Below are positions 52,286-60,788 of a stretch of DNA of 64,000 nt, piece after piece. A program made the translations under genes and the position numbers. This DNA comes from Fimbriimonadaceae bacterium (GTDB lineage: Bacteria > Armatimonadota > Fimbriimonadia > Fimbriimonadales > Fimbriimonadaceae), in NCBI GenBank assembly GCA_019638775.1, contig JAHBTD010000003.1:1-64000 (forward strand), in the 5' to 3' direction. Numbering within the stretch: the first letter of the stretch is position 1; the number at the start of each line of letters is the position of its first letter. Below the pieces are notes generated by a model, which worked only from the letters and a program-made list of their open reading frames with translations, did no database searches and was not told the DNA's origin.

Positions 52286-52948
52286 ATGTCGCAGAAAATC
52301 AGGGTCGTCGTTGCCGACGACGAAGCGCCGTATCGAAGTGCGCTTCAGCGCACACTCACGCTGATGCCGGAGTGCGAGGTTGTCGCCGTTTGCAAAGACG
52401 GGCAAGAAGCCCTTGACGCATGTTTGGCCGATCCCCCGGATGTCGTGTTGACCGACATCAATATGCCGAGAATGACGGGCATTGAGATGATGCGCCGCCT
52501 GCTCAAGCAGGAGAAGGACATCCATTTCGTGTGTTTGACAGTTCAAGAGGACGATGAGACCGTGTATGAGGCTTTCCGCGCTGGAGCGTTGGGATATCTC
52601 CTCAAAACCTCCACTCCTCAGGACGTGATTGACGCGATCCGGTTGGCTTACAAGGGTGAGGCTAAGATTACGCCGAAGATCGCAACCAAGGTCGTCGAAG
52701 ACTTCCGCAGAGTGAAGGACGATGATGAGACCGACGACAGCGAACTGTACGTGCTGAGCGATCGTGAAGCCGAGATCCTCGACCTCATCGCGAAGGGTAT
52801 GCGCAATAAGGAGATCGCGCAGCAGCTTTGCATCGCCGAGAAGACGGTGAAGAACCACGTCAGCAACATTTTGAAGGCTCTTCAGGTGAACAGTCGAACA
52901 GAAGCCGCGATGAAAGCGGTGAAGTCGAAGTTCGTCGCCAAAGAGTAG
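52286..52948 (+). CDS. NarL/FixJ-family response regulator
   Basis: A 220-residue transcription regulator. The receiver domain starts VVVADDEAPYRSAL (acidic pocket DDE), with the phospho-accepting Asp in VVLTDINMPRMTG and the conserved Lys in LLKTSTPQD. The C-terminal LuxR-type helix-turn-helix is LSDREAEILDLIAKGMRNKEIAQQL then VKNHVSNILKAL. It is an orphan in this window: no histidine kinase is adjacent. The start is fixed by TATACT at 52274-52279, six bases ahead. It is divergent from the OppD-type gene over 80 bases. Confidence 0.95.
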   Translation: MSQKIRVVVADDEAPYRSALQRTLTLMPECEVVAVCKDGQEALDACLADPPDVVLTDINMPRMTGIEMMRRLLKQEKDIHFVCLTVQEDDETVYEAFRAGALGYLLKTSTPQDVIDAIRLAYKGEAKITPKIATKVVEDFRRVKDDDETDDSELYVLSDREAEILDLIAKGMRNKEIAQQLCIAEKTVKNHVSNILKALQVNSRTEAAMKAVKSKFVAKE

Positions 52949-53046
52949 AGTCGACGTTTTAGGGGCCTAAGATAGCGGATCCGGAAGAGTTCGTCCCACG
53001 TGTGGCGACGGGCGTCCTTGCGGTACCCTGCCGAACAGATAGCGAC

Positions 53047-53607
53047 ATGAGTGAAACGGAAGCTGAAGCCCCCAAAAAATCTCGCGATCACTGGATCATG
53101 TTCGGGTGCCTCGCCTCCTTCTTTATCTTCCCATGCCTGATGGTTTCCCCCGTATCGAAGATGATTCAACAGTGGGGAGCAGGGGGATTTCTCAAGAAGG
53201 TCGACAAGGACTGCAAGGAGAGACTCGTGCTGGTCCACAAGGGAATTGAGCTGTACGCAGCCGACAATGACGAGCATTACCCGCCCGCGGATCGTTGGAT
53301 CGACTCGACTTGGAAATACGCAGCGAAGAAGAGTCCTGACGATGAGTCCGAGTCGATTTTCCGATGTCCGGATGTCTCAATGACTAGGACCGGGGACTTC
53401 GGTTATGGGTTTAACAGCCTGCTCTCTTCCAAGCGCAAAGGCGAGGTCGCCGATCCAGACTCGACTTGGCTGATATTCGATTCTTCCAACCTCAAACGCA
53501 ATGCAGCTGGCGACCCGAAAGAGATGCTGCCAGAACCTCGCCGACACGTTGAGGGGAAGAACAACAACGCCATAACCGCCGGTGGAACCGTCAAAGAGGT
53601 TCCCTGA
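53047..53607 (+). CDS. Miniature DUF1559-like membrane protein 1
   Basis: A 186-residue protein. One TM helix (residues about 15-38, HWIMFGCLASFFIFPCLMV) follows a charged start, in place of a prepilin signal. Next comes LVHKGIELYAADNDEHYPP, the same kind of segment (L-Y-x-x-D-x-x-x-x-P) as in the prepilin at 46230. The ending is RRHVEGKNNNAITAGGTVKE, which resembles the DUF1559 ending R-H-x-x-G-x-N-x-x-x-x-D-G, with the Asp replaced by Gly. It overlaps the next gene by one base (TGATG) and is clearly co-translated with its relative. Function unknown. Confidence 0.7.
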   Translation: MSETEAEAPKKSRDHWIMFGCLASFFIFPCLMVSPVSKMIQQWGAGGFLKKVDKDCKERLVLVHKGIELYAADNDEHYPPADRWIDSTWKYAAKKSPDDESESIFRCPDVSMTRTGDFGYGFNSLLSSKRKGEVADPDSTWLIFDSSNLKRNAAGDPKEMLPEPRRHVEGKNNNAITAGGTVKEVP

Positions 53608-54164
53608 TGCGTCCTGGCAGTAAAAGCCCCGGAGCCCTGCCTGAGGCGCCTAAAGGCGGCTCGCGAGCATCCTTCGCGCTGGGGGTAATTGGCTTGATCT
53701 TGTTCTTGGCTTTGGTCGGTGGCGCGATCTTTATTCCGGTCTATCTCAAGTCCGTTCAATCGGCACGGGATAGCGCATGCATCGACGGTCAAAAAGACCT
53801 CGCTCGTGGACTCACCCTGTATGCGATGGACTTTGACGGGTTGCTGCCGCATGCCGAATCCTGGTGCGATGCGATCAAGACAGGCGTATACGCCGAGTCT
53901 TTTCAATGCATCAACGACGAATCGTTCCAGCAGGGAGGCTCCAGCTACGCATTTTCAAAGGCGCTTTCACGGGCAATGTTGGATGGCATAAAAGACCCGG
54001 CAAAAACGCCCATGGTGTTTGATGCAGCTTCGGGGAGATGGAACCTGAATGGCGATCTAAGTTTGCTTCCCAAACCGGGTCGCCATCAACAGGGGCAACC
54101 GGGGAATGTGATCGCTTTTGCGGATGGATCGGTCCGATTTGTGGGCGATAACACAGCGCCTTAA
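53607..54164 (+). CDS. Miniature DUF1559-like membrane protein 2
   Basis: A 185-residue relative of the preceding protein. One TM helix lies at residues about 22-48 (ASFALGVIGLILFLALVG, then IFIPVYLK). Then QKDLARGLTLYAMDFDGLLPHAESW gives the family core. It ends RHQQGQPGNVIAFADGSVRF, an intact DUF1559-like R-H-x-x-G-x-x-x-N-x-x-F-A-D-G. Neither gene has a prepilin peptidase site (G-F-T-L-x-E), so these look like pseudopilin domains recast as membrane-anchored proteins. ATG overlaps the stop of gene 1. Confidence 0.72.
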   Translation: MRPGSKSPGALPEAPKGGSRASFALGVIGLILFLALVGGAIFIPVYLKSVQSARDSACIDGQKDLARGLTLYAMDFDGLLPHAESWCDAIKTGVYAESFQCINDESFQQGGSSYAFSKALSRAMLDGIKDPAKTPMVFDAASGRWNLNGDLSLLPKPGRHQQGQPGNVIAFADGSVRFVGDNTAP

Positions 54165-54238
54165 CCTCGTTGTTCTACTTCAAACGGCTTGCCCAAATTG
54201 CAACCTGGATAATCGGGTACACGTAATGGAGAGGGTCC

Positions 54239-56317
54239 ATGAAGTCCATTTTTTATAGAATTCCGTTCGTCTTCGCGTTGGCAGCGTCGGCTGTTGTTTA
54301 CGCATACGCTGGCCAGGATGCCGATCTTGCCGCCAAGCTTTCCACGATTGAAAAGACCATTGATGCCAAGCGCAAGGAGCTGAAGGTTCCCGGCATGTCG
54401 GTCGTGATCGTCAAAGATGGCAAAGTCATTTACATGAAGGGGCTCGGTTATCGCGACCAAGAGAAGAAGCTGCCAGTAACGCCGAACACACTCTTCGGCA
54501 TCGGCTCTTCGACGAAAGCATTTACCAGTCTCGGCATTGCCCTTGCGGTTGATGATGGCAAAGTGAAGTGGGATGACAGCCCGAAAAAGTATCTGCCTTA
54601 TTTCAACCTGTGGGACAAGCAGGCGGATGAGAAAATCACCATCCTTGATCTGCTATGCCATCGAAGTGGGTTAAACAGGACAGACCTTCTTTGGATTACG
54701 GGGGCGCTGACCCGTGAAGAAGCCATCCGCGCGCTGCAATTTGTGAAGCCAACGATCCCCTTCCGTGCAGGATTCCAGTATCAGAACATCATGTTTGCGG
54801 CGGCGGGAGAGATTGTCGGTCAGGTTTACGATTCGAGTTGGGAGCAGGTGACGCGTGACCGCATTCTTAAACCCTTGGGTATGACCGGCTCGAACCTAAC
54901 GATCGACGAACTACTGAAATCGAACGACAAGGCCACAGGTTATTCGTTGACGAGTACCGGGGCCGACGCTGTTGAATACAGACCCGTGATCAGCTGCGCG
55001 CCTGCAGGCTCCATCAACTCGAACGCGGTTGATATGGCGAAATGGGTTCAGTTTGCGATGACGGGCACCTATGGTAACGGGCAACGGCTCGTCTCTGAGG
55101 AGAGTTACAAAGCGTGGCTGACACCGATCACCCCGGTAGGTCCGGCGAATGGTTATGCCCTGGGCTGGTTCGTTCGCGAATGGAATAAGAAAAAGGTGAT
55201 TGAGCACGGTGGAAACATCGACGGCTTCAACGCCCAAGTTGGATTTTTGCCTGACGAGAAGTTGGGAATCGTCGTTCTCACCAATGTGGGGGTCTCCGAG
55301 CTCGCTGGTTACTCCATGAACGTGGTGATGAAGACCATGTTTGGAGAGCCGAAGGATCCGCGAGAGACTTCCGATCCGCAGGGAGATCCTGCAAAAGAAG
55401 TGGGCAGTTACAGCACCGAAAACATTCCCGTCAAGCTCAAAGTTACTTTGAAGGGCAAGACCCTTTCTGTGAGCCCCACAGGGCAGCCGACTCTTGAACT
55501 CAAGAACCTTGGAGGGCGAGTTTACAAGTTCGCACCTCCCGCTCCAGACGGCATTTATCTCACATTCAGGCCGGATTCGAAGGACCCCAGTAAGACTGAG
55601 GTTCTGCTTGAGCAATCCGGGGCAAAGGTCGTTTTCACACGAGAAGACTCGGACTATAAGCCAGACATCTCTATCCAAGATTTGGTTGGCAAGATGATCA
55701 ATGCTCTTGGGGGAGAGCACGCGCTTCGCGCTGTGAAATCGTTAGAAGTTCATTCGGACATGCTGATTGCAAGCCAGGGGTTGACCGGCACATCTGCCCG
55801 CTATGTTTCTGGCGGTAAGTTCGCTGAGGATGTGTTCTTTTCGGCGATGGGCAAAGAAGTTGCCAGCCTTCAACAAGTCTTTGACGGCAAGCAAGGTGTG
55901 GCAAATCAGTTTGGCCGATACTCAAAGATTGAGGGGACGACCCTTTCCGACATGCGTACTCAATCCGATCTGTTGGCCCTTGTGAACTACAAAAGCCACT
56001 TCGCTTCTCAGCGTATCCTTGCGAAGGAGAAATTCAGAAATGAGGAGGCATACCTTGTGGAGTGGACCACCAAGAGCGGGTCAAGCTTCAAGGAGTTTGT
56101 CTCCACCACGACTTTCCGCATCCTAAAGCGTGAAGGAGAGAACGCAACGGAGGAGTTTTACGACTTCCGCACGGTCGAAGGGCTGGTTCTTCCGTTCCTT
56201 GCCCGAATCAGCAGCCCGACTCTCGGGTCAATTATGGTGACGACAAAGTCGGTGAAGGTGAATGGAAAGATAGACCCGAAGGTTTTTGATATCGGGCGAC
56301 TGAAGGTCGGTGCGTGA
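54239..56317 (+). CDS. Beta-lactamase-family serine hydrolase with C-terminal domain
   Basis: A 692-residue exported protein. Signal peptide residues 1-24 (FALAASAVVYAYA). A class C beta-lactamase/DD-peptidase-like domain at about 30-370: the SxxK motif is Ser90-Ser-Thr-Lys93 in GIGSSTKAFTS, YxN is in QYQNIMF, and HGG is in VIEHGGNIDGF. A DUF3471-like domain follows (about 375-480). About 490-692 is an extra beta-rich region beginning DLVGKMINALGGEHALRAV, like LolA/lipoprotein-type domains. Its enzyme role may be esterase or peptidase. GAGAGG before the ATG supports the start. Confidence 0.88.
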   Translation: MKSIFYRIPFVFALAASAVVYAYAGQDADLAAKLSTIEKTIDAKRKELKVPGMSVVIVKDGKVIYMKGLGYRDQEKKLPVTPNTLFGIGSSTKAFTSLGIALAVDDGKVKWDDSPKKYLPYFNLWDKQADEKITILDLLCHRSGLNRTDLLWITGALTREEAIRALQFVKPTIPFRAGFQYQNIMFAAAGEIVGQVYDSSWEQVTRDRILKPLGMTGSNLTIDELLKSNDKATGYSLTSTGADAVEYRPVISCAPAGSINSNAVDMAKWVQFAMTGTYGNGQRLVSEESYKAWLTPITPVGPANGYALGWFVREWNKKKVIEHGGNIDGFNAQVGFLPDEKLGIVVLTNVGVSELAGYSMNVVMKTMFGEPKDPRETSDPQGDPAKEVGSYSTENIPVKLKVTLKGKTLSVSPTGQPTLELKNLGGRVYKFAPPAPDGIYLTFRPDSKDPSKTEVLLEQSGAKVVFTREDSDYKPDISIQDLVGKMINALGGEHALRAVKSLEVHSDMLIASQGLTGTSARYVSGGKFAEDVFFSAMGKEVASLQQVFDGKQGVANQFGRYSKIEGTTLSDMRTQSDLLALVNYKSHFASQRILAKEKFRNEEAYLVEWTTKSGSSFKEFVSTTTFRILKREGENATEEFYDFRTVEGLVLPFLARISSPTLGSIMVTTKSVKVNGKIDPKVFDIGRLKVGA

Positions 56318-56318
56318 G

Positions 56319-56765
56319 CTAAATCGCGATCCCGATTTCTGCCAAACGGGCGGCGAGTTTGATTGCGAACTCGCCGTCCTCTTCTTTTGAAAAGGGCCGC
56401 GCCGCGCTCCAATCGTAGAACCAGATCGGTTTGGCTCGTAAATCGTCGGGTTCACTGGCGTACCTTGGGAAAAGGTGGGCATGGAGGGCTGGTTCCAGGT
56501 TCCCCAGCATCTCGTAGTTGATGCGAGCTGCCCCTGCTAGCTCAAGGATAGCATCGCCGATTGAAGCCATGTCTGCGAGAAAGAGCAGCCGGCTCTCCGC
56601 ATCCATGTCGTTTAAATGAGCCGGTACGGGATCAGGCAAGAGTAGACAGTAGCCTTTGACCACTTGCACCCCTCCCATGATGAGCCAGCCAGAACGCACT
56701 TGGCAGACGAGGTTCGGCAGTTCTCCGGCTTTGGCTTGTTCGACGAACTTGTGGATGGCAGTCAT
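56319..56765 (-). CDS. HIT-family protein with altered triad
   Basis: A 148-residue protein of the HIT nucleotide-hydrolase/transferase superfamily. The N-domain SGWLIMGGVQVVKGYCLLLPDPVPAHL is typical (the turn before the helix), and the triad region reads NYEMLGNLEPALHAHLFPRY. The usual H-x-H-x-H has its third His replaced by Phe, while the catalytic central His is kept. Such variants include phosphorylases and orphan hydrolases of dinucleotides. It ends one base after the stop of the preceding convergent gene. Heptamer repeats lie upstream. Confidence 0.75.
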   Translation of the reverse strand: MTAIHKFVEQAKAGELPNLVCQVRSGWLIMGGVQVVKGYCLLLPDPVPAHLNDMDAESRLLFLADMASIGDAILELAGAARINYEMLGNLEPALHAHLFPRYASEPDDLRAKPIWFYDWSAARPFSKEEDGEFAIKLAARLAEIGIAI

Positions 56766-56775
56766 TGCAATTTAC

Positions 56776-56810
56776 GATTCTAGATTTTGGATTTTGGATT
56801 TGCGATTGTG
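56776..56810. repeat. GATTTTG heptamer tandem repeat, five units
   Basis: GATTCTA, GATTTTG, GATTTTG, GATTTGC, GATTGTG. It is the same family as at 43604 and lies just upstream of the HIT gene. Confidence 0.85.
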
Positions 56811-56888
56811 TGAGTTCAAATTGGAGTGATCGGTCCTGGTTTAGGAACTGAGCAGCCTGCTTATGTTATTCGTTCCGTAGCAGTAACG

Positions 56889-57911
56889 TTATAAATCTTC
56901 ACCTAAGCTTGGACCATAGAAGCGCTTGACGAAGGCTTGAAAGTCTTCAGTTTCGATAAGGGGTCTCCACCAAGCTTCGTTCTCCTTGTACCATCGGACG
57001 GTTTTGCGCAGGCTCTCCTCAAATGGATACTCGGGCGCCCAGCCAAGACCACGCATCTTGTCCGCTTTCATCGAATACCGTTTGTCGTGCGCTCCTTTGC
57101 GGGGGTCGGGGATCTTCTTCACCAACGATTCATCACGGCCCGTTTCTTCAAGCAGAATCTTCACGACTTCGCTGTTCGGGCGCTCGTTGACGTCGCCTAC
57201 ATTGTAGATTTGCCCTGGCTCGCCCTTGAGCAGCGCCGATAGCACTCCAGAGGCGTGGTCCATGGCATGAATCCACTCCCGAACCTGGTTGCCCTCGCCA
57301 TAGACCGGTACTTTCTTGCCGTCGAGGAGTCTCACGGTGAAAAAGGGGATCAGCTTCTCCGGGAATTGATAGGGCCCGTAGGTGTTGCCGCCTCGGGTGA
57401 TCACGGCGGGGGTGCCAAAAGCCTTGACGTGCGAGCGCACTTGCAGGTCACCGCCCGCTTTGCTGGCGGAGTACGGTGTGTTCGGCTGAATGGGACTGTC
57501 TTCGGTGAAGTGTCCACTGTCGATGGAGCCGTAAACTTCGTCGGTCGAGACGTGCACCATCTTCTCCAGCTTAAAATTGCGGGTGGCTTCGAGGAGAACA
57601 TAGGTTCCAAGAACGTCCGTCTGGATGAAGCTGCCCGCTTCAAGGATGGAACGGTCGTTGTGGCTTTCAGCGGCGAAGTTGACGATGTGGGTGATGCTTT
57701 CGGCCTTGATTATCCCTTCAACTACGGTCGGGTCTTGAATCTTGCCGGGATAGAACGCGATCTTGTCGCGGACATCGGCAAGTGTGCTCAGGTTTCCGGC
57801 GTAGGTGAGCGCGTCAATCACAACGAGCTTTGCGTCAGGCAAACGTTGCAAGGCGAGGCGAACAAAATTCGAACCAATAAATCCGGCTGCGCCGGTAACC
57901 AATATCCTCAT
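56889..57911 (-). CDS. rfbB: dTDP-glucose 4,6-dehydratase
   Basis: A 340-residue short-chain-dehydrogenase-type enzyme converting dTDP-glucose to dTDP-4-keto-6-deoxyglucose. The NAD motif is TGAAGFIGSNF; VHVSTDEVYGSI has the Asp-Glu pair used in dehydration; the catalytic Y-x-x-x-K is YSASK; and RGGNTYGPYQFPEKLIP follows, all typical. Downstream and to the left is repeat DNA; rfbC is upstream and overlaps it by four bases. rfbA and rfbD are not in the window, so dTDP-rhamnose synthesis is only half encoded here. Confidence 0.95.
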   Translation of the reverse strand: MRILVTGAAGFIGSNFVRLALQRLPDAKLVVIDALTYAGNLSTLADVRDKIAFYPGKIQDPTVVEGIIKAESITHIVNFAAESHNDRSILEAGSFIQTDVLGTYVLLEATRNFKLEKMVHVSTDEVYGSIDSGHFTEDSPIQPNTPYSASKAGGDLQVRSHVKAFGTPAVITRGGNTYGPYQFPEKLIPFFTVRLLDGKKVPVYGEGNQVREWIHAMDHASGVLSALLKGEPGQIYNVGDVNERPNSEVVKILLEETGRDESLVKKIPDPRKGAHDKRYSMKADKMRGLGWAPEYPFEESLRKTVRWYKENEAWWRPLIETEDFQAFVKRFYGPSLGEDL

Positions 57912-58375
57912 GGCAATCTAAATCTGGACTCCGTTTCTTCTTCGTGACGGATTTCATCCACCGGCTCTTTCTTTCCTCGTCCGGCGTAGAGCTGATTTGG
58001 AAAGTTCAGAACGAAGGCCTCCCCAGTTCCAACATTTCGATAGGCATGAACCACTCCCGGCGGGACTAAAACCAGCAATGGATTCTCTTCTCCAACCGCT
58101 AATGTAAGCATCTGATCTGGCTTGCCTTCCCGATTCTCCCAAAGGTAGAGCTCATAAGCGCCTGATATGAACGCAAAGCCGTCGGTCTGATCCACATGTT
58201 CGTGGGGGCCGCGGGCGATCCCAGGATGTGTGACGCTCAAGTAGCACATCGCGGGCTTGAACCACTCAGGCAATTCGTCTTCGCGGAAGAGTTCGGTCAA
58301 CCAGCCGCGCTGATCGACGTACTTGCTGAGTTCGTTGACCCAAACGCCGGGAATAGTGAGCTCTTGGAACGGCAT
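57908..58375 (-). CDS. rfbC: dTDP-4-dehydrorhamnose 3,5-epimerase-like protein
   Basis: A 155-residue cupin-fold epimerase-like protein, somewhat shorter than the usual 180. YVDQRGWLTELFRED near the start, then PGIARGPHEHVDQTDGF with the His needed for epimerisation, PPGVVHAYRN, and FPNQLYAG. It overlaps rfbB by four bases (ATGA) and lies upstream of it on the minus strand. It may be an epimerase or a C3/C5-epimerase variant for another keto sugar; the C-terminal segment is truncated compared with E. coli RfbC. Confidence 0.88.
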   Translation of the reverse strand: MPFQELTIPGVWVNELSKYVDQRGWLTELFREDELPEWFKPAMCYLSVTHPGIARGPHEHVDQTDGFAFISGAYELYLWENREGKPDQMLTLAVGEENPLLVLVPPGVVHAYRNVGTGEAFVLNFPNQLYAGRGKKEPVDEIRHEEETESRFRLP

Positions 58376-58425
58376 CGGCGTGAAGGGTACCTCAGGCCCT
58401 GTGGACCTGCCCGCCCTGGGTCATG

Positions 58426-58431
58426 CAGAAT
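58426..58431 (+). promoter_or_regulatory. -10 box CAGAAT, probable leaderless start
   Basis: CAGAAT, six bases (ACAGAT), then ATG 58438 of the phosphoheptose isomerase gene. Same spacing as other leaderless starts in the window. It overlaps the alternative ATG at 58423. Confidence 0.4.
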
Positions 58432-58437
58432 ACAGAT

Positions 58438-59022
58438 ATGTCTGCAGACATGAAGTCGTCGATCATCTCCGCCGCGTTTGAAACCCATTTGATCGTTGCC
58501 CAAAAAATGCACACGATCGCTCAAGACGTTGAACGCGCGGGTGAGATCATTTCCGAGTGCCTCAATAAGCATGGTGGGGCCGTGCTTGTGTGTGGAAACG
58601 GTGGCTCGGCAGCCGATGCTCAGCACATTGCTGGTGAACTCACGGGCCGTTTTCTGCGAGAGCGCAGGGCCATGCCTGCACTGGCTCTCAATACGAACTC
58701 CACGACGATCACGGCTATCGGCAACGACTATGGCTACGATTTTATTTTTTCGCGTCAAGTGGAGGCGCACGGAAGGCCCGAAAGTGTCTTAATCGCGATC
58801 ACGACCAGTGGCAACTCCGGGAACGTCGTTCAAGCAGCGAAGGCGGCAAAAGCAAGCGGGATGAAGGTTATCGGCATGACGGGGTCGAACGCGGGAATGC
58901 TGGGGCAATACTGCGATGTCTGCATTAAAGCGCCGTCTTCGGAGACGCCAAGAATTCAAGAGATGCACATCCTGATCGGGCACATTTTGTGTGAGATCGC
59001 AGAATCGGAGATAGGAGAGTAG
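58438..59022 (+). CDS. gmhA: Phosphoheptose isomerase (GmhA)
   Basis: A 194-residue SIS-domain isomerase for sedoheptulose-7-phosphate in heptose/LPS precursor synthesis. CGNGGSAADAQHIAGELTGRF carries the conserved zinc/active-site His and Glu; TTITAIGNDYGYD and ITTSGNSGNVVQAAK form the phosphate loop. The start ATG 58438 is preferred because CAGAAT lies six bases upstream; a start five codons earlier is also possible. Divergent from rfbC over about 60 bases. A DUF374 gene converges on it. Confidence 0.93.
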   Translation: MSADMKSSIISAAFETHLIVAQKMHTIAQDVERAGEIISECLNKHGGAVLVCGNGGSAADAQHIAGELTGRFLRERRAMPALALNTNSTTITAIGNDYGYDFIFSRQVEAHGRPESVLIAITTSGNSGNVVQAAKAAKASGMKVIGMTGSNAGMLGQYCDVCIKAPSSETPRIQEMHILIGHILCEIAESEIGE

Positions 59023-59046
59023 GAACGGGGGTCTTGAGGCTATACG

Positions 59047-59697
59047 CTATAACCCCACGGCTTCATCCGCGATCCTTTCGACTTCTTTGATCGCTTCTTC
59101 CAGCTTCACACGGCATGCCTCGACCTCTTCTTCGGTCGGTCCCTCATGCAGATAGATCGGCTCCCCGAAAACGATAGCGGCTTTTGAGAAAAGCCAAGGG
59201 ATCATATAACGGTCCCACGAACCCACCCGTAGGCACGGCTTTGCCGAGGAGCCGACAGGGATCAGCGCGGCTCCAGACTTGTGCGCCATCAAGAGGACTC
59301 CTCCTTGAACCACCTCGGAGGGACCGCGCGGTCCGTCGGGAGTCACCGCCATCTTGGCCCCGGTCTTGAGGACTTTGATTGCTTCCAGCGCAGCCCGTAC
59401 GCCTCCCCTGCCTGTTGATCCGCGAATGGTCTCGAACCCGAATCTCCTAAAAATGCGCGTTTGCATTTCACCATCGTTCGAGAGACTGAAGAGCGCCCAT
59501 ACGCCCTGTCCCTTGAAGAAGTTGGCAGGGATCATGGACTTCCCGTGCCAGCCCGTAAAGATCATTCCGCAAGTGAGACTTTCGTAGTTCTCCTTGCCAA
59601 TAACCTTGAGGCGCAAGCTCCTCGCGAATGTTCTCGCGATGGCGTAGATGAGAGAGCCAAGCAGGGCAGGACGAACTCTTCGCCACCACTTTTTCAT
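59047..59697 (-). CDS. DUF374 lysophospholipid acyltransferase-like protein
   Basis: A 216-residue protein of the DUF374 branch of the LPLAT superfamily. One hydrophobic segment (LLGSLIYAIARTF), then FTGWHGKSMIPANFF in the place of the H-x4-D acyltransferase motif, and VTPDGPRGPSEVVQGGVLLMAHKSG, a DUF374 hallmark. Probably adds an acyl chain in envelope lipid A or phospholipid synthesis. The start overlaps the stop of the rhomboid gene by four bases, so it is the last gene of the yebC operon. Confidence 0.87.
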   Translation of the reverse strand: MKKWWRRVRPALLGSLIYAIARTFARSLRLKVIGKENYESLTCGMIFTGWHGKSMIPANFFKGQGVWALFSLSNDGEMQTRIFRRFGFETIRGSTGRGGVRAALEAIKVLKTGAKMAVTPDGPRGPSEVVQGGVLLMAHKSGAALIPVGSSAKPCLRVGSWDRYMIPWLFSKAAIVFGEPIYLHEGPTEEEVEACRVKLEEAIKEVERIADEAVGL

Positions 59698-60788
59698 GGG
59701 AGCAGACCTCGTGCCTTTGCAAGCTCGGTTGCAGGATGAAGCTCGAAGCGCTCCGTCAACTCTTTAATGAGGCTCTCGAACGGTTCTTCTCGAGTTCGCC
59801 TAATCTCGGCAAGGGCCAACAGGGCCTCTGGCCGCTGTGGGTCTTGGGGGTCGCCTTCAAGGACCGTTGATAAGATGAGCTCAGCAGTTTCAGGATGAGA
59901 GTTCTTGAGTCTGTCAGCGAGCAACGTCCGGCGAAGACTCGGGACGTTCTTCATTTCGTCCAGTTCGGTCAGTCTATTTAGGAGGGGCGCTTGTTCCGAC
60001 TCTGGTGTACGCTCAAGCAGCTTCCACAAACCCTCGGCTTCTTTTGCATGGTCGGAAAGGTCGCGGGCAGCTTCAATGACCTTTTCAAGGGCAACCGTAT
60101 CTTCGGGATGCTCTCGCAGGTGGCTTTCCGCTGCTGCCAGCGCTGCCGCTGGGCCACGTTCGTTCATCTGGTCGAGCACTTGATGACCGAACTGCATGTT
60201 CGCCTCTTTGCCTGCCCGGAAGAGACCTGCCCAAACAAGACCTGCCGCGAAGCCTCCGATATGTGCCCACCAGGCAATTCCACCCTCGAACTCCCCACCA
60301 AGTTTGATCACGGCTCCAAGCACTTGGAGAAACACCCAGATACCGGTAATGGCAGGCACGGGGACAGCGATTTTTGGGGCGATGGGGACGCGTACCCGAA
60401 AGAATCGGATTGTGAAGAACGCAGCGCAGGCCGAGATAGCGCCGCTCGCACCGATCAGCGGTGGCTCGCCGACAGCTTTCGCGGCAAGAAGCCAATGCAG
60501 GCCAACCCCCGCCAAACCTCCTGTCAAGTAGATGAACAGGAAGCGCCATGTCTTAGCCGCAAACTCAACGGCAGGCCCGACAGCAGCCAAGAAAAGCATA
60601 TTGCCAAGGAGATGAAACAGATTGACATGCAGGAACAGACACGTCACGGCGGCGAAGACGCTTGGGCGGTCGATACTAAAGCCAAAATCGCCTAGCAGGT
60701 CAGGCTGCCAGACTAAAGCGAACGCGGCCCCTATGTTGGCCGCGATCAAAAGAAGCGTTGCTATCGGGACGCGTTGTTTGGGGCTCAA
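59694..60788 (-). CDS. Rhomboid-family intramembrane protease with C-terminal repeats
   Basis: A 364-residue protein. Residues 1-205 are a six-helix rhomboid: HVNLFHLLGNMLFLAAVGPAVE, the catalytic Ser in LIGASGAISACAAFF (residue about 115) and His in WWAHIGGFAAGLVWAG (residue about 174). Residues 210-364 are helical with a TPR-like pattern (EKVIEAARDLSDHAKEAEGL, EALLALAEIRRT), probably cytoplasmic and for protein binding. It overlaps yebC and the DUF374 gene by four bases each, which shows translational coupling. Confidence 0.9.
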   Translation of the reverse strand: MSPKQRVPIATLLLIAANIGAAFALVWQPDLLGDFGFSIDRPSVFAAVTCLFLHVNLFHLLGNMLFLAAVGPAVEFAAKTWRFLFIYLTGGLAGVGLHWLLAAKAVGEPPLIGASGAISACAAFFTIRFFRVRVPIAPKIAVPVPAITGIWVFLQVLGAVIKLGGEFEGGIAWWAHIGGFAAGLVWAGLFRAGKEANMQFGHQVLDQMNERGPAAALAAAESHLREHPEDTVALEKVIEAARDLSDHAKEAEGLWKLLERTPESEQAPLLNRLTELDEMKNVPSLRRTLLADRLKNSHPETAELILSTVLEGDPQDPQRPEALLALAEIRRTREEPFESLIKELTERFELHPATELAKARGLLP

